Below are positions 16,278-24,414 of a stretch of 64,000 nt of DNA, one piece after another. The stretch covers positions 5,332,001-5,396,000 of the forward strand of contig JASGIS010000001.1 in assembly GCA_047601745.1 (NCBI GenBank), read 5' to 3'. The number at the start of each line of letters is the position of its first letter. Position 1 is the stretch's first letter. A program made the position numbers and the translations under genes. Under the pieces are notes generated by a model, which saw only the letters and a program-made list of their open reading frames with translations, was not told where the DNA came from and did not search any database. The stretch comes from JAKPAM01 sp047601745. Its GTDB lineage: Bacteria > Pseudomonadota > Gammaproteobacteria > Burkholderiales > Burkholderiaceae_E.

Positions 16278-18302
16278 ATGACCGGGAACCGACTGACGGC
16301 CAGGAATCAACGAAAGACCCAGTCGACGGACATGTTGCAAGAAGAAGAAAACGACGGCGGCGAGGAGATCGCGCCGGCGAGCCGCGACGCCGGCTCTTCG
16401 AACGTCACGCGGTTTCTGGAAGACGTCACGACCTGGATGAAGCTGCCGTCGCGGCTCAAGCCCGAGGATGACTTCGTCCGCTACGCGCTCGACAGTGCCG
16501 CGATCGTCGCGACCACCGATGTCCGCGGGACGATCACGTACGTCAACAGCAAATTCTGCGAGATCAGCGGCTACAGCGAAGCGGAGCTGATGGGCTCCAA
16601 TCACCGGATGCTGAAGTCCGGCGAGCATGACACGCGCTTCTTTCGCGACATGTATCGGGAGATCGCTGCCGGCAGGGTCTGGCACGGCGAGATCTGCAAT
16701 CGCCGCAAGGACGGATCCTTCTACTGGGTCTACACGACCATCGTTCCGCACGTCTCCGTGCACCGAAAGATCGACAGCTATACCGCCATCCGGTTCGACA
16801 TCACCGGACGCAAGTCGCTCGAGGATCAGTTGCGCGCCAGCAAGGAAAACATGCGGCGCATCGCGAACATCGACCCGCAGACCGGCCTGCCCAATCGCCG
16901 TCGTTTCCAGGACTACATCAGCTCGCTCGTCGCCCGCTACGGCCCGGTCGATCGCGAGTTCCACCTGGCCCTGCTGGACGTCGACATGTTCAAGGAGATC
17001 AACGACTCTTTCGGCCATCCGGCCGGAGACCTGCTGCTCGGCACCGTCGCCAACCGGCTGCAGGCGCTGGCCGAACCCCGGATGCTGATTTCCCGCCTCG
17101 GCGGCGACGAGTTCGGACTGATCTTCGCCGAAGGCTCGGCCGCGCAGGCCAGGGCCTTTCTCGAGCGGGCGCTCGAAGCCATCCGATCCCCGATTCCGAT
17201 CGCCGGAACGGCCCGGCGGTGCTCGGCGAGCCTGGGCTTGGCATCGTTTCCCCGCCACGGGCGCGATGCGGCCAGCCTCTTCAAGGCGGCCGATCTGGCG
17301 CTGTACCACGCGAAAGCGCTGGGCCGCGACCGCATCGAATCGTTCAAGCCGGCGCTGCTGCAGTTCGCCGAGCAGAAGGCCGCGTTGCTGGCCGAAATCG
17401 AGGACGGCCTGCATCGGCAGGAGTTCGAACTGCACTACCAGCCGATCATCGGGCTCGGTCCGCAGGACAGGATTTCGCTCGAAGCGCTGATGCGCTGGCG
17501 ACACCCCCAGCGAGGACTGCTCTCGCCGTCGGCCTTCCAGGAAGGCTTCTCCGACCATCAGGTCCGCGCCGCGCTGGGCATGTACATGCTCGAACGGGTG
17601 TTCCGCGACGTCACCCGGTTTCTAGCGGACGGCCTGTCGCTCGGCCTCATCGCCATCAACCTGACGAACTCGGATTTCCGCTCCGACTCCTTCCTCGATC
17701 GATTCTTCGAGCTTAGCGCGCAGTCCGGCATCCCGCCCACGCGCTTTTGCGTCGAGGTCACCGAAGGCATGCTCCTGGGCAGGAGCCAGAAGCGCGTCCA
17801 CCTGGGCCTGCGAAGGCTTCATCGGGCCGGCGTCGAGGTGGCGCTGGACGACTTCGGGACCGGGTTCGCGTCGCTGACCCATCTGCGCCAGTTGCCGATC
17901 GACCGCCTGAAGATCGATCGCAGTTTCACGGCCAACATGGCCAGCTCACGGGAAGACCAGGCCATCGTCCGCGGCGTCATCGAGATCGCCCACAGCCTCG
18001 GCGCGCACGTCACGGCCGAAGGCATCGAGACGATCGAGCAGATCGAGCTTCTGGCCGGCATGAAGTGCGACATGTTCCAGGGATGGTATTTCGCGAAGGC
18101 GTGCGCCCCGGACAGGCTGGCTCCGTTGCTCGATCGGATACCGCAGATTTCGATCCCGGCGGGCCCGCCGCCGGAACAGGCCGGAGCCGGTCTGAACGCC
18201 GACGAGATGCCGAGCGCGGCAAGATGCCTGCTCCATTGCCAGCAGGTCGACACCCGCGGCTGTCCGACGGGCATTTCGCGCGACTTCCAACGCGCGCCGT
18301 GA
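16278..18302 (+). CDS. PAS-GGDEF-EAL cyclic-di-GMP signalling protein
   Basis: 674 residues with no membrane segment. A PAS/PAC sensor domain (residues ~60-180; NSKFCEISGYSEAELMG, then WHGEICNRRKDGSFYWV) is followed by a GGDEF domain with an intact RLGGDEFGL active site. An EAL domain follows with LEALMRWRHP, INLTNSDF, EVTEGM, DDFGTG, LKIDRSF and AEGIE, all key residues present. The inhibitory RxxD site expected just before GGDEF is missing, so product inhibition of the cyclase should be absent. The ATG at 16278 has GGGAG eight bases upstream. The protein may make and degrade c-di-GMP in response to a PAS ligand. The ~50-residue C-terminal tail is Cys-containing and not family-conserved. Confidence 0.93.
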   Translation: MTGNRLTARNQRKTQSTDMLQEEENDGGEEIAPASRDAGSSNVTRFLEDVTTWMKLPSRLKPEDDFVRYALDSAAIVATTDVRGTITYVNSKFCEISGYSEAELMGSNHRMLKSGEHDTRFFRDMYREIAAGRVWHGEICNRRKDGSFYWVYTTIVPHVSVHRKIDSYTAIRFDITGRKSLEDQLRASKENMRRIANIDPQTGLPNRRRFQDYISSLVARYGPVDREFHLALLDVDMFKEINDSFGHPAGDLLLGTVANRLQALAEPRMLISRLGGDEFGLIFAEGSAAQARAFLERALEAIRSPIPIAGTARRCSASLGLASFPRHGRDAASLFKAADLALYHAKALGRDRIESFKPALLQFAEQKAALLAEIEDGLHRQEFELHYQPIIGLGPQDRISLEALMRWRHPQRGLLSPSAFQEGFSDHQVRAALGMYMLERVFRDVTRFLADGLSLGLIAINLTNSDFRSDSFLDRFFELSAQSGIPPTRFCVEVTEGMLLGRSQKRVHLGLRRLHRAGVEVALDDFGTGFASLTHLRQLPIDRLKIDRSFTANMASSREDQAIVRGVIEIAHSLGAHVTAEGIETIEQIELLAGMKCDMFQGWYFAKACAPDRLAPLLDRIPQISIPAGPPPEQAGAGLNADEMPSAARCLLHCQQVDTRGCPTGISRDFQRAP

Positions 18303-18326
18303 CACGGCCGAATTTTTTGCTATAGT
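18299..18326 (+). promoter_or_regulatory. Sigma-70-like promoter for tRNA-Ser
   Basis: A -35-like GTGACA (18299-18304) and a -10-like TATAGT (18321-18326) are separated by 16 bp. They lie ~49 bp upstream of the mature tRNA-Ser 5' end and overlap the end of the preceding coding region. Confidence 0.65.
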
Positions 18327-18374
18327 AGAGAGCTTCGCACCGCTGCGATGCCGATCGAGGCATCGCCGACTCCT

Positions 18375-18465
18375 GGAGAGGTGGCAGAGTGGTCGAATGC
18401 GCCGGACTCGAAATCCGGTTTACGGTCATACCGTAACGTGGGTTCGAATCCCACCCTCTCCGCCA
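18375..18465 (+). tRNA. tRNA-Ser (anticodon CGA)
   Basis: A 91-nt class II tRNA with acceptor stem GGAGAGG/CCTCTCC and anticodon loop CTCGAAA. The long variable arm (TTACGGTCATACCGTAA) forms a hairpin, the T-arm is GTTCGAATC and CCA is encoded. It marks the left edge of an AT-richer accessory stretch. Confidence 0.97.
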
Positions 18466-18950
18466 AGTCTAATTGTTCCGAAGCCTTCCGAAGAGCTTCG
18501 GAAACATCCGCCCCCCCCCCGATCTCTCGTAAGCGCTTTGTGAATCCATCACTTGGCGCCGATACTTTTCGTTTCGATGGCGTCTAGCGCGGTTCGCTGC
18601 CATCCGGCCGACGCCGACGGTACGACCAGACGGTATCTGGATCGAATCGGCCGATTGCGAACCATTCGCCCGTTCGGAAAAACGACGATGGCGATTTCCC
18701 TAACTCTCACGCGCTGAGGCGCTTTGATCGCCGACGGATCCAGTAAAAGGAAGTCAAAATTTCCAGTCTCGACTCGTCACTTAGTCAATTTCGCCGACAC
18801 CCGCGTGACGTCGACGTTGTAGTCGAGACCGAGATGTTTGCCGGTTCAACCGAGTAACTGGTCGACATGAAATTCATCGAGAACCGAGTGCGCTCGACAC
18901 GCGCATCCTGTATCTAAGACGAGCCTCGAAGAAACGGGAACAGAGACGCC
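18466..18950. other. AT-richer non-coding stretch downstream of tRNA-Ser
   Basis: 485 bp with visibly lower GC than the flanking genes. It contains a perfect hairpin TTCCGAAG-AG-CTTCGGAA (18486-18503), with a direct copy of the left arm at 18476-18483, and a run of nine C (18511-18519). The hairpin may terminate the tRNA-Ser transcript, though no T-tract follows it. A 46-codon frame at 18577-18717 has no ribosome site. No gene is supported. Confidence 0.6.
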
Positions 18951-19907
18951 ATGCCGCTTGCCCTGCTGGATACGAATGTCTGGCGGTACGTAATGGATTC
19001 CGGGTCAACATCCGACCTGCTCCGGGCGAATCGCAGATCGAAGATCAAGATTGCAGTCGCCCCTGCGACTGTCTACGAAGCTCTCCGAACGGGAAATCCT
19101 ACAGTTCGAGATCCGCTGGTTCGCCTCATGACTCATGCATGCTGGCACCGACTGATGCCCGAGGCATACTTGGAGTCACAAGACATCGTTGCGGCAGTTA
19201 AGCGTTTGCGCCCCGAATGGCTGCGGTTAGAGCCGCAGACTGACGTCTTCCGCCGATTCGAGTTCGATTGGAGTCGATCCCGCGGTGGGTTCTGGGATCG
19301 CGCCCAACGCTCTCCAGCGAAGGAGGCTGCGACTCTTGCTGAGGTCGAAGGCGGAATGATGAATTGTGCTCGCGAAGAAGCAAGCGAGTACCGACAACAA
19401 TTGAAGCGGGATGGCTGGGAATACCACAAAATCGAACTTGGGAAAACGTGGGCGACTTTCATTGACGATCCAACCCGGCCTTTCGAGGCGTGGCGCGTTG
19501 CGTCCATGTCGGACCTGCCAGCACTTTTTGGAGAGAAAGGTGCTTACTATGACTGGTTGCAGCCGCTCTTGAATCTCGACCTTATTCACCGACTTAACCC
19601 TTCTTGGTGCAGATTTTGGCTAGAAGATGTCGTTGTTCAGGAGGTCCGGAGAGAGTGGATTCGCTGGGCTGCTTCGCTTCGACAAGCAATGAGGAAGGTG
19701 ACTGAGGGCACTCCCGGCGACGCACAGCTGGCTACGTACATGATTGATGTTGATTACCTCGTCACTGCGGACAAGGTACTTTTTGAGATCACGTCTAGGA
19801 TTCGACAGGAAGCGCCATTCTCAACGGCTCAGCCTATTCTCGTTAAGGGTGGAAATCTCGGCGTAACTAAGCTTCTCGAGCACCTGCACAGTGGGTTCCT
19901 CTCTTGA
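18951..19907 (+). CDS. PIN-domain protein with large internal insertion
   Basis: 318 residues. The N-terminus LLDTNVWRYVMD (Asp7), VYEAL (Glu43), then GDAQLATYMIDVDYLVTADKVL (Asp257 and Asp274) give the four acidic positions of a PIN ribonuclease fold. The fold is interrupted by ~200 residues of Trp/Arg/Glu-rich, probably helical sequence (about 50-250). VapC-type toxins are usually ~130-150 residues, so this is more than double the usual size. No antitoxin-like gene adjoins it. Its lower GC and varied codon use differ from neighbouring genes, which suggests horizontal acquisition beside tRNA-Ser. Function is inferred only at the fold level: a metal-dependent RNase or RNase-like protein. Confidence 0.7.
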   Translation: MPLALLDTNVWRYVMDSGSTSDLLRANRRSKIKIAVAPATVYEALRTGNPTVRDPLVRLMTHACWHRLMPEAYLESQDIVAAVKRLRPEWLRLEPQTDVFRRFEFDWSRSRGGFWDRAQRSPAKEAATLAEVEGGMMNCAREEASEYRQQLKRDGWEYHKIELGKTWATFIDDPTRPFEAWRVASMSDLPALFGEKGAYYDWLQPLLNLDLIHRLNPSWCRFWLEDVVVQEVRREWIRWAASLRQAMRKVTEGTPGDAQLATYMIDVDYLVTADKVLFEITSRIRQEAPFSTAQPILVKGGNLGVTKLLEHLHSGFLS

Positions 19908-20137
19908 TGCGATCAGCCTCTCTCGCTTACGTCTCTGCATCCAGGCCGGGAGCGAGTCCGCCTTTCCTAGTGATCTGGGCTGCGAATCCTGGACCATCTC
20001 AAGCGAGAGTTTTTGGCAAACAGAGCCCTAATGAAAGAGCAGATTCTCGGTAACTCCGCGCTTTCCGGGCAGACACGTCCCGAGCCCGTCCCGCGTAGCG
20101 GGATGCGCGACGGAAACCTCTCCAGGTCGGGTCGGAT

Positions 20138-20749
20138 TCAGTTGCGCAGCGGAAGTGCCGCGCCGATGGCGATGAAGATGCCGCCGCAGGTCTGGTTGAA
20201 TCGCCGGCCGGCGCGCGCCAGCCACGGTCTGATCCGGTTCGCGGCGCTCGCCAGCGCCAGCTCGGTCAGCACTTCGGTGGCAATGAAGGTAGCGGCCATC
20301 ACCGCGAACTGGACCGGCAGGCTTCTGTCGGGGTCGACGAACAGCGGCAGAAAAGCGCTGAAGAACAGGATCCCCTTGGGGTTGGTGGCCGCTGACAGCG
20401 CGCCCTGGCGAAAGAGGAGCCACCCGCTGACGGTGGACGTGTCTCGACTCGCTTCCACCGCGATCGGCGGAGATCGCCATACGTGGACGCCGAGCCAGAC
20501 GAGGTATGCCCCGCCGATCCACTTCAACGCCGTGAGCCAGAGCACGGACGCCTTGATGAGTGCGCCGATGCCGAACATCGACAGCGTCATGATAAATACG
20601 AAGCCGAGCGACCCGCCGAAGATCGTGAACAGGGTCTTGCGACAGCCGTACTGCGCTCCGTGGGTCAGCGCGAGCAAGCCGTTCGGGCCGGGCGACAACG
20701 ACAAGCCGACGGCAGCGAACAGATAGAGAATCCAGTTGTCGAATTCCAT
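20138..20749 (-). CDS. LysE/RhtB-family amino-acid exporter
   Basis: A 203-residue, six-helix inner-membrane protein of normal LysE/RhtB length. The N-terminal helix carries the family signature (VGLSLSPGPNGLLAL), followed by GCRKTLFTIFGGSLGF. The second half contains FRQGALSAATNPKGILFFSAFLP, matching the NPK motif region. Members export homoserine, threonine, lysine or related metabolites by proton exchange. The substrate cannot be read from sequence. The 230 bp between this gene and the PIN gene show no feature. Confidence 0.92.
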   Translation of the reverse strand: MEFDNWILYLFAAVGLSLSPGPNGLLALTHGAQYGCRKTLFTIFGGSLGFVFIMTLSMFGIGALIKASVLWLTALKWIGGAYLVWLGVHVWRSPPIAVEASRDTSTVSGWLLFRQGALSAATNPKGILFFSAFLPLFVDPDRSLPVQFAVMAATFIATEVLTELALASAANRIRPWLARAGRRFNQTCGGIFIAIGAALPLRN

Positions 20750-20805
20750 GGTCGAACCGTGCCGAGGGCCTCACGGGGATGCTAGCACGCCGGCTGGCCG
20801 CGTCA

Positions 20806-23800
20806 TTATCCCGACGCCCAGACATCCACCCGGTAACGGTTGTCGGCGACCAGCCGGTCGAAGCGGCGGACCGCGGCGGCGGCGTCGACGCCGAGCTTGT
20901 TGCGCATCACCTCGGTCAGCGCCTCGCGGACGCCTGGCTCCATGCGACCGGCATCGCCGCAGACATAGACGATCGCGTCGTTCTCCAGCAGCGACCACAC
21001 CCGGTCGGCGGCATCGCGGATGCGGTCCTGCACATAAACCTTCTCGGCCTGCATGCGCGAAAAAGCGAGGTGCAGTTCGGTGACCCTAGCGCGTTCGAAT
21101 TCGCGCAATTCGTCGGCATAGATGAAGTCCTGCTGCTCGTGCCGGCAGCCGAAGAACAACAGCGAAGGACCGATGTCCACGCCTTTCGCCTTCAACGCGG
21201 CGCGCGCCTGCAAGAAGCCGCGAAACGGCGCGAGACCGGTGCCGGGACCGATCATGATGACCGGAACCTTCGGATCGTCGGGCAGATAGAAGTTCGATTT
21301 GGTGTCGCGCACGAAGGCATAGATCACGCTGCCCTCGGCCTGCCGGGCGACATAGTTCGAACACACGCCCGCGAAGGCGCCGCTGCCCGAGCGCGCCGGC
21401 GCGCGGATGGTGCCGACGGTGATGCTGCAACATCCGTCGCCGTTATGCGGCGACGACGAGATCGAGTAATAGCGAGGCGCCAAAGGCGACAGCATTTCGA
21501 GATAGATTTCCAGCGGCAGCTTGCAGGCCGGGAATTGCTCCAGCAGATCCACCACCGACTTGCGCTTCAGCAACACCTCGTCGCGATAGACGGTGGAATT
21601 CTCGGCCGCGAGTCGTTCGAGCGATGTCTTGGTGAACGGACATTCGGTATGGGCCGCCAGCATGCGGATATGCGCACGCGAGGCGACATCCTGCAACTCC
21701 ACGTAGTCAGACAGCAGGGTATGCACCGAGATACGCTCGCCGACCGGCAGGAAAGTGCGCCGGTCGCTGCGGGCGTGAATGCGGATGAAGGCATCCTTCT
21801 CGAAGCCGAAAAGCGCCGACACCCTGCGCACCAGTTCGGGGCTGTTGTGCGGAATGACGCCGAGATGATCGCCGGCCCGATAGGTGACCGCTTCCGGCAA
21901 TTCGAGCTCGACATGCCGGGTGGAAGCCGCGAGCGGCCCCTGCTCCGCGACCGTCAGCAATTCGCGGTTGACGCGGATGCGCATCGGCAGCGCGCCGAGC
22001 GACGCCACGAACGGGCTGTGCCGCTCGCCGGGCACCACCTCGACCGCGAACATCGGGCCGGACACCTGCGTCTCCAGCCTGATGCCGAACTCCTTCGCCA
22101 GCGACGGCCACAGCGGCCTGTACCAGCTTTCGAACTGGCCCTCGAAATCGTCGGCCGCGTCGCCCTCGCCGCGCGCGAACAGGCGGCGCGCGCCGTTTTT
22201 CTCCAGCATCAGGTCGATCTTGCGCGGAATGTCCTGGAACGTCGCGGCCCAGTCGTGATTACCGCAGCCGAACACCGCGTAGCGAACGCCATCGAGCGAA
22301 TTCGCCGCGCCTTTTTCGAGCCATTCGACGAATCGCGCGGCGTTGTCGGGCGGCGTGCCGTTATACGTCGCGGTGACGATGATGACCGCGCCTTCGCCGG
22401 CGAGCTCGCCAGCATGATCGTCGAGCGGCGCGACGGTGCTGGCAAAGCCGTGCGCATCCGCGTCTGCGCCGATCCGCTGCGCGAGATCCTCGGCGGTACC
22501 GAAGTTCGAGCCATACAGCACGAGCAACGGGGTGCCGTGCTTACCGGCGGCGACCGCTTTCGACGCGGCAGGCACGGCCTGCGCGACAGCCGGCTCGGCC
22601 GATTGCACCGCCAGTGGGCCGAGCCTTTTCGCCGGCGTGAACTCGGCCTTCATGTGCTTGAAGTTGGTGACGAAGTTCGAGCGGATCCGCACCGGCTCGC
22701 CGACGATCCGCAAGTCGGGCAGGCGCGTCAGCAGTTCGGTGAAGATCACGCGCGCTTCGAGCCGGGCGAGATTGGCGCCGAGGCAGAAGTGCGTGCCGTC
22801 GCCAAACGATAAATGCCGATTGGGATGGCGGCGGATATCGAACGTGTTCGGATTGTCGAACGCCGTCTCGTCGCGATTGGCGGAGGCGTAGAAAATGACG
22901 ACCTTGTCGCCCTTGGCGATCCGCTGTCCGCCGAGCTCGGTATCGGTCATCGCCGTGCGGCGGAACTGGATGACGGGCGGCGCGAAGCGCAGCATCTCCT
23001 CGATCGCCGCGGGCAGAAGGCTCATGTCGTCGAGCAGCAGCCTGCGCTGATCGGGATACAGGCTGAGAAGCTGCATGCCGCCGCTGATGAGACTGCGCGT
23101 CGTCTCGTTGCCGGCGACCATCAGCAACTGGAAAAAGCGTTCGAGCTGGCCCTGGCTCAGCCTCTCGCCGTCGATCTCGGCATTCGCGATCAAGCTCCAG
23201 ACGTCGTTGCCGGGATTGGCGCGCTTTTCCGCGGTCTTGCCGCCGGCATAGCTGAACATCTGCTTGATGGCGGTGACGAAGGCCGCCGCCTCCTCGGGGC
23301 CGGCATCGGGATCGTCATAGGAGATCATGATGTCGGTCCAGCGATGCAGCATGTGCCGGTCTTCCGACGGAAAGCCGAAGATGTCGGCCAGCACCAGCAG
23401 CGGCATTTCCGCCGCGACCTTTTCGAGGAAATCGACGGAGCCTCGCTCGACGATATTGTCGACGACCTCGCGCGCATGCGCCTCGATCGAGTTCCTGAGT
23501 TGGCCGACCACCTGTGGTGTGAACGCCTTGTTCACCAGCTTGCGCATCGTCGAATGTCGCGGCGGATCCATGTTCAGCATCATCTGCCGGACGATTTGCA
23601 GATCCCGCTCGCTCAAGTCGCGCAATGTCGTGCCGCCGAGATTCGACGAGTAGATCTCCGGATGCCGGGAGACGGTGCGGACATCCTCATATCGGAACAC
23701 CGCCCAGTATCCGGGACCGCCCTTGAAGTATCCGCGCGTAGGCTCCTCGATCCAGCGTACCGGCGTTTCGCGCCGGTACTCGGCATAGAGATCATAAGGA

Positions 23801-23847
23801 ATGCCGGTCGCGTAGACTTCAAAATCGCCGAGATCGATATTCGTCAT
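20806..23847 (-). CDS. Self-sufficient cytochrome P450 fused to BM3-like diflavin reductase
   Basis: 1013 residues. The heme domain (residues ~1-400) resembles class I CYP125/CYP142-type enzymes rather than CYP102: LNMDPPRHSTMRKLVNKAFTP, I-helix AGNETTRSL, K-helix EEMLRF, heme loop FGDGTHFCLG. A linker of ~40 Ala-rich residues leads to an FMN flavodoxin domain (LLVLYGSNFGTAEDLAQRIG, then TATYNGTPPDN and FGCGNHDW). An FAD/NADPH domain follows (RYYSISSSP, MIGPGTGLAPFRGFLQ, VYVCGDAGRM), ending in DVWASG like the BM3 C-terminus. It should oxidise a lipophilic substrate using NADPH without separate partners. The start at 23847 was chosen where homology begins. ATGs at 23853 and 23877 are possible. 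GC is lower than in core genes. Confidence 0.9.
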   Translation of the reverse strand: MTNIDLGDFEVYATGIPYDLYAEYRRETPVRWIEEPTRGYFKGGPGYWAVFRYEDVRTVSRHPEIYSSNLGGTTLRDLSERDLQIVRQMMLNMDPPRHSTMRKLVNKAFTPQVVGQLRNSIEAHAREVVDNIVERGSVDFLEKVAAEMPLLVLADIFGFPSEDRHMLHRWTDIMISYDDPDAGPEEAAAFVTAIKQMFSYAGGKTAEKRANPGNDVWSLIANAEIDGERLSQGQLERFFQLLMVAGNETTRSLISGGMQLLSLYPDQRRLLLDDMSLLPAAIEEMLRFAPPVIQFRRTAMTDTELGGQRIAKGDKVVIFYASANRDETAFDNPNTFDIRRHPNRHLSFGDGTHFCLGANLARLEARVIFTELLTRLPDLRIVGEPVRIRSNFVTNFKHMKAEFTPAKRLGPLAVQSAEPAVAQAVPAASKAVAAGKHGTPLLVLYGSNFGTAEDLAQRIGADADAHGFASTVAPLDDHAGELAGEGAVIIVTATYNGTPPDNAARFVEWLEKGAANSLDGVRYAVFGCGNHDWAATFQDIPRKIDLMLEKNGARRLFARGEGDAADDFEGQFESWYRPLWPSLAKEFGIRLETQVSGPMFAVEVVPGERHSPFVASLGALPMRIRVNRELLTVAEQGPLAASTRHVELELPEAVTYRAGDHLGVIPHNSPELVRRVSALFGFEKDAFIRIHARSDRRTFLPVGERISVHTLLSDYVELQDVASRAHIRMLAAHTECPFTKTSLERLAAENSTVYRDEVLLKRKSVVDLLEQFPACKLPLEIYLEMLSPLAPRYYSISSSPHNGDGCCSITVGTIRAPARSGSGAFAGVCSNYVARQAEGSVIYAFVRDTKSNFYLPDDPKVPVIMIGPGTGLAPFRGFLQARAALKAKGVDIGPSLLFFGCRHEQQDFIYADELREFERARVTELHLAFSRMQAEKVYVQDRIRDAADRVWSLLENDAIVYVCGDAGRMEPGVREALTEVMRNKLGVDAAAAVRRFDRLVADNRYRVDVWASG

Positions 23848-23877
23848 GATCATGCATCTCCGAAGGTGTTCCGTCAT

Positions 23878-24414
23878 TCGAATTTCATAAAACTGCCTGT
23901 CGTGTCGTGCAGCAACAGGTCCGTGATCACAAGCACCTCATGCGCCACGCCCCGCATCTTGAGCCGGACACGAACGGACGCACAAGTCGGAGGGGCCGAG
24001 ATCCTTCACATCGCCATCCGCGCATTGGCATGACGGGCGTCAAGCCAGCGGCAGAACCTTCGATCTGATCCGGCCGATCAGCGGCTACCATCGATCCGGC
24101 AACGGCCGCGAAATGGGGCGCCCGTGGCCGGGCAGGCGCGTTTGCCGGTCATCACCAGATCGTCGAGCAGCCGCGTGCATGGATCGGGGCGCGCGAAGAG
24201 CCGTTCATGGCGTTCGAAGCTCGCGGAGGCGCGCATGGACCGCACCATCCGGATGGCGTGTGTCATGAGGAGAACCGAACGAGATCGGAAACGGTGAAAG
24301 GCCCCGCGCGGCGCGATGGACGGGGCAGGACTATGCGAAACGACCGGGTTTTCTTAAAGTGGAAGCCATCGCAGAATGCTCGACCCCTTCGCCCCCCTCC
24401 CCAGGAGTCTCCCG
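23878..24414. other. Intergenic region between the P450-reductase gene and the nicotinamidase gene
   Basis: 537 bp. On the minus strand a ~42-codon frame, open from about 24005, runs into the ATG at 23877 with an ATGA overlap. It reads VRLKMRGVAHEVLVITDLLL and ends TGSFMKFE, which may be the end of a decayed upstream gene. A 62-codon minus frame (24078-24266) is not recognisable. No promoter stands out. Confidence 0.4.

Noticed and set aside
18348..18587. 79-codon frame reading through tRNA-Ser
   Set aside because: Its central residues are simply the translated tRNA-Ser; this is a common false gene call.
18577..18717. 46-residue antitoxin candidate upstream of the PIN gene
   Set aside because: No ribosome-binding site, no recognisable DNA-binding fold, and it ends more than 230 bp before the PIN gene.
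24078..24266. 62-codon minus-strand frame between the fused P450 and pncA
   Set aside because: No recognisable motif, no clear ribosome site and no conserved context.
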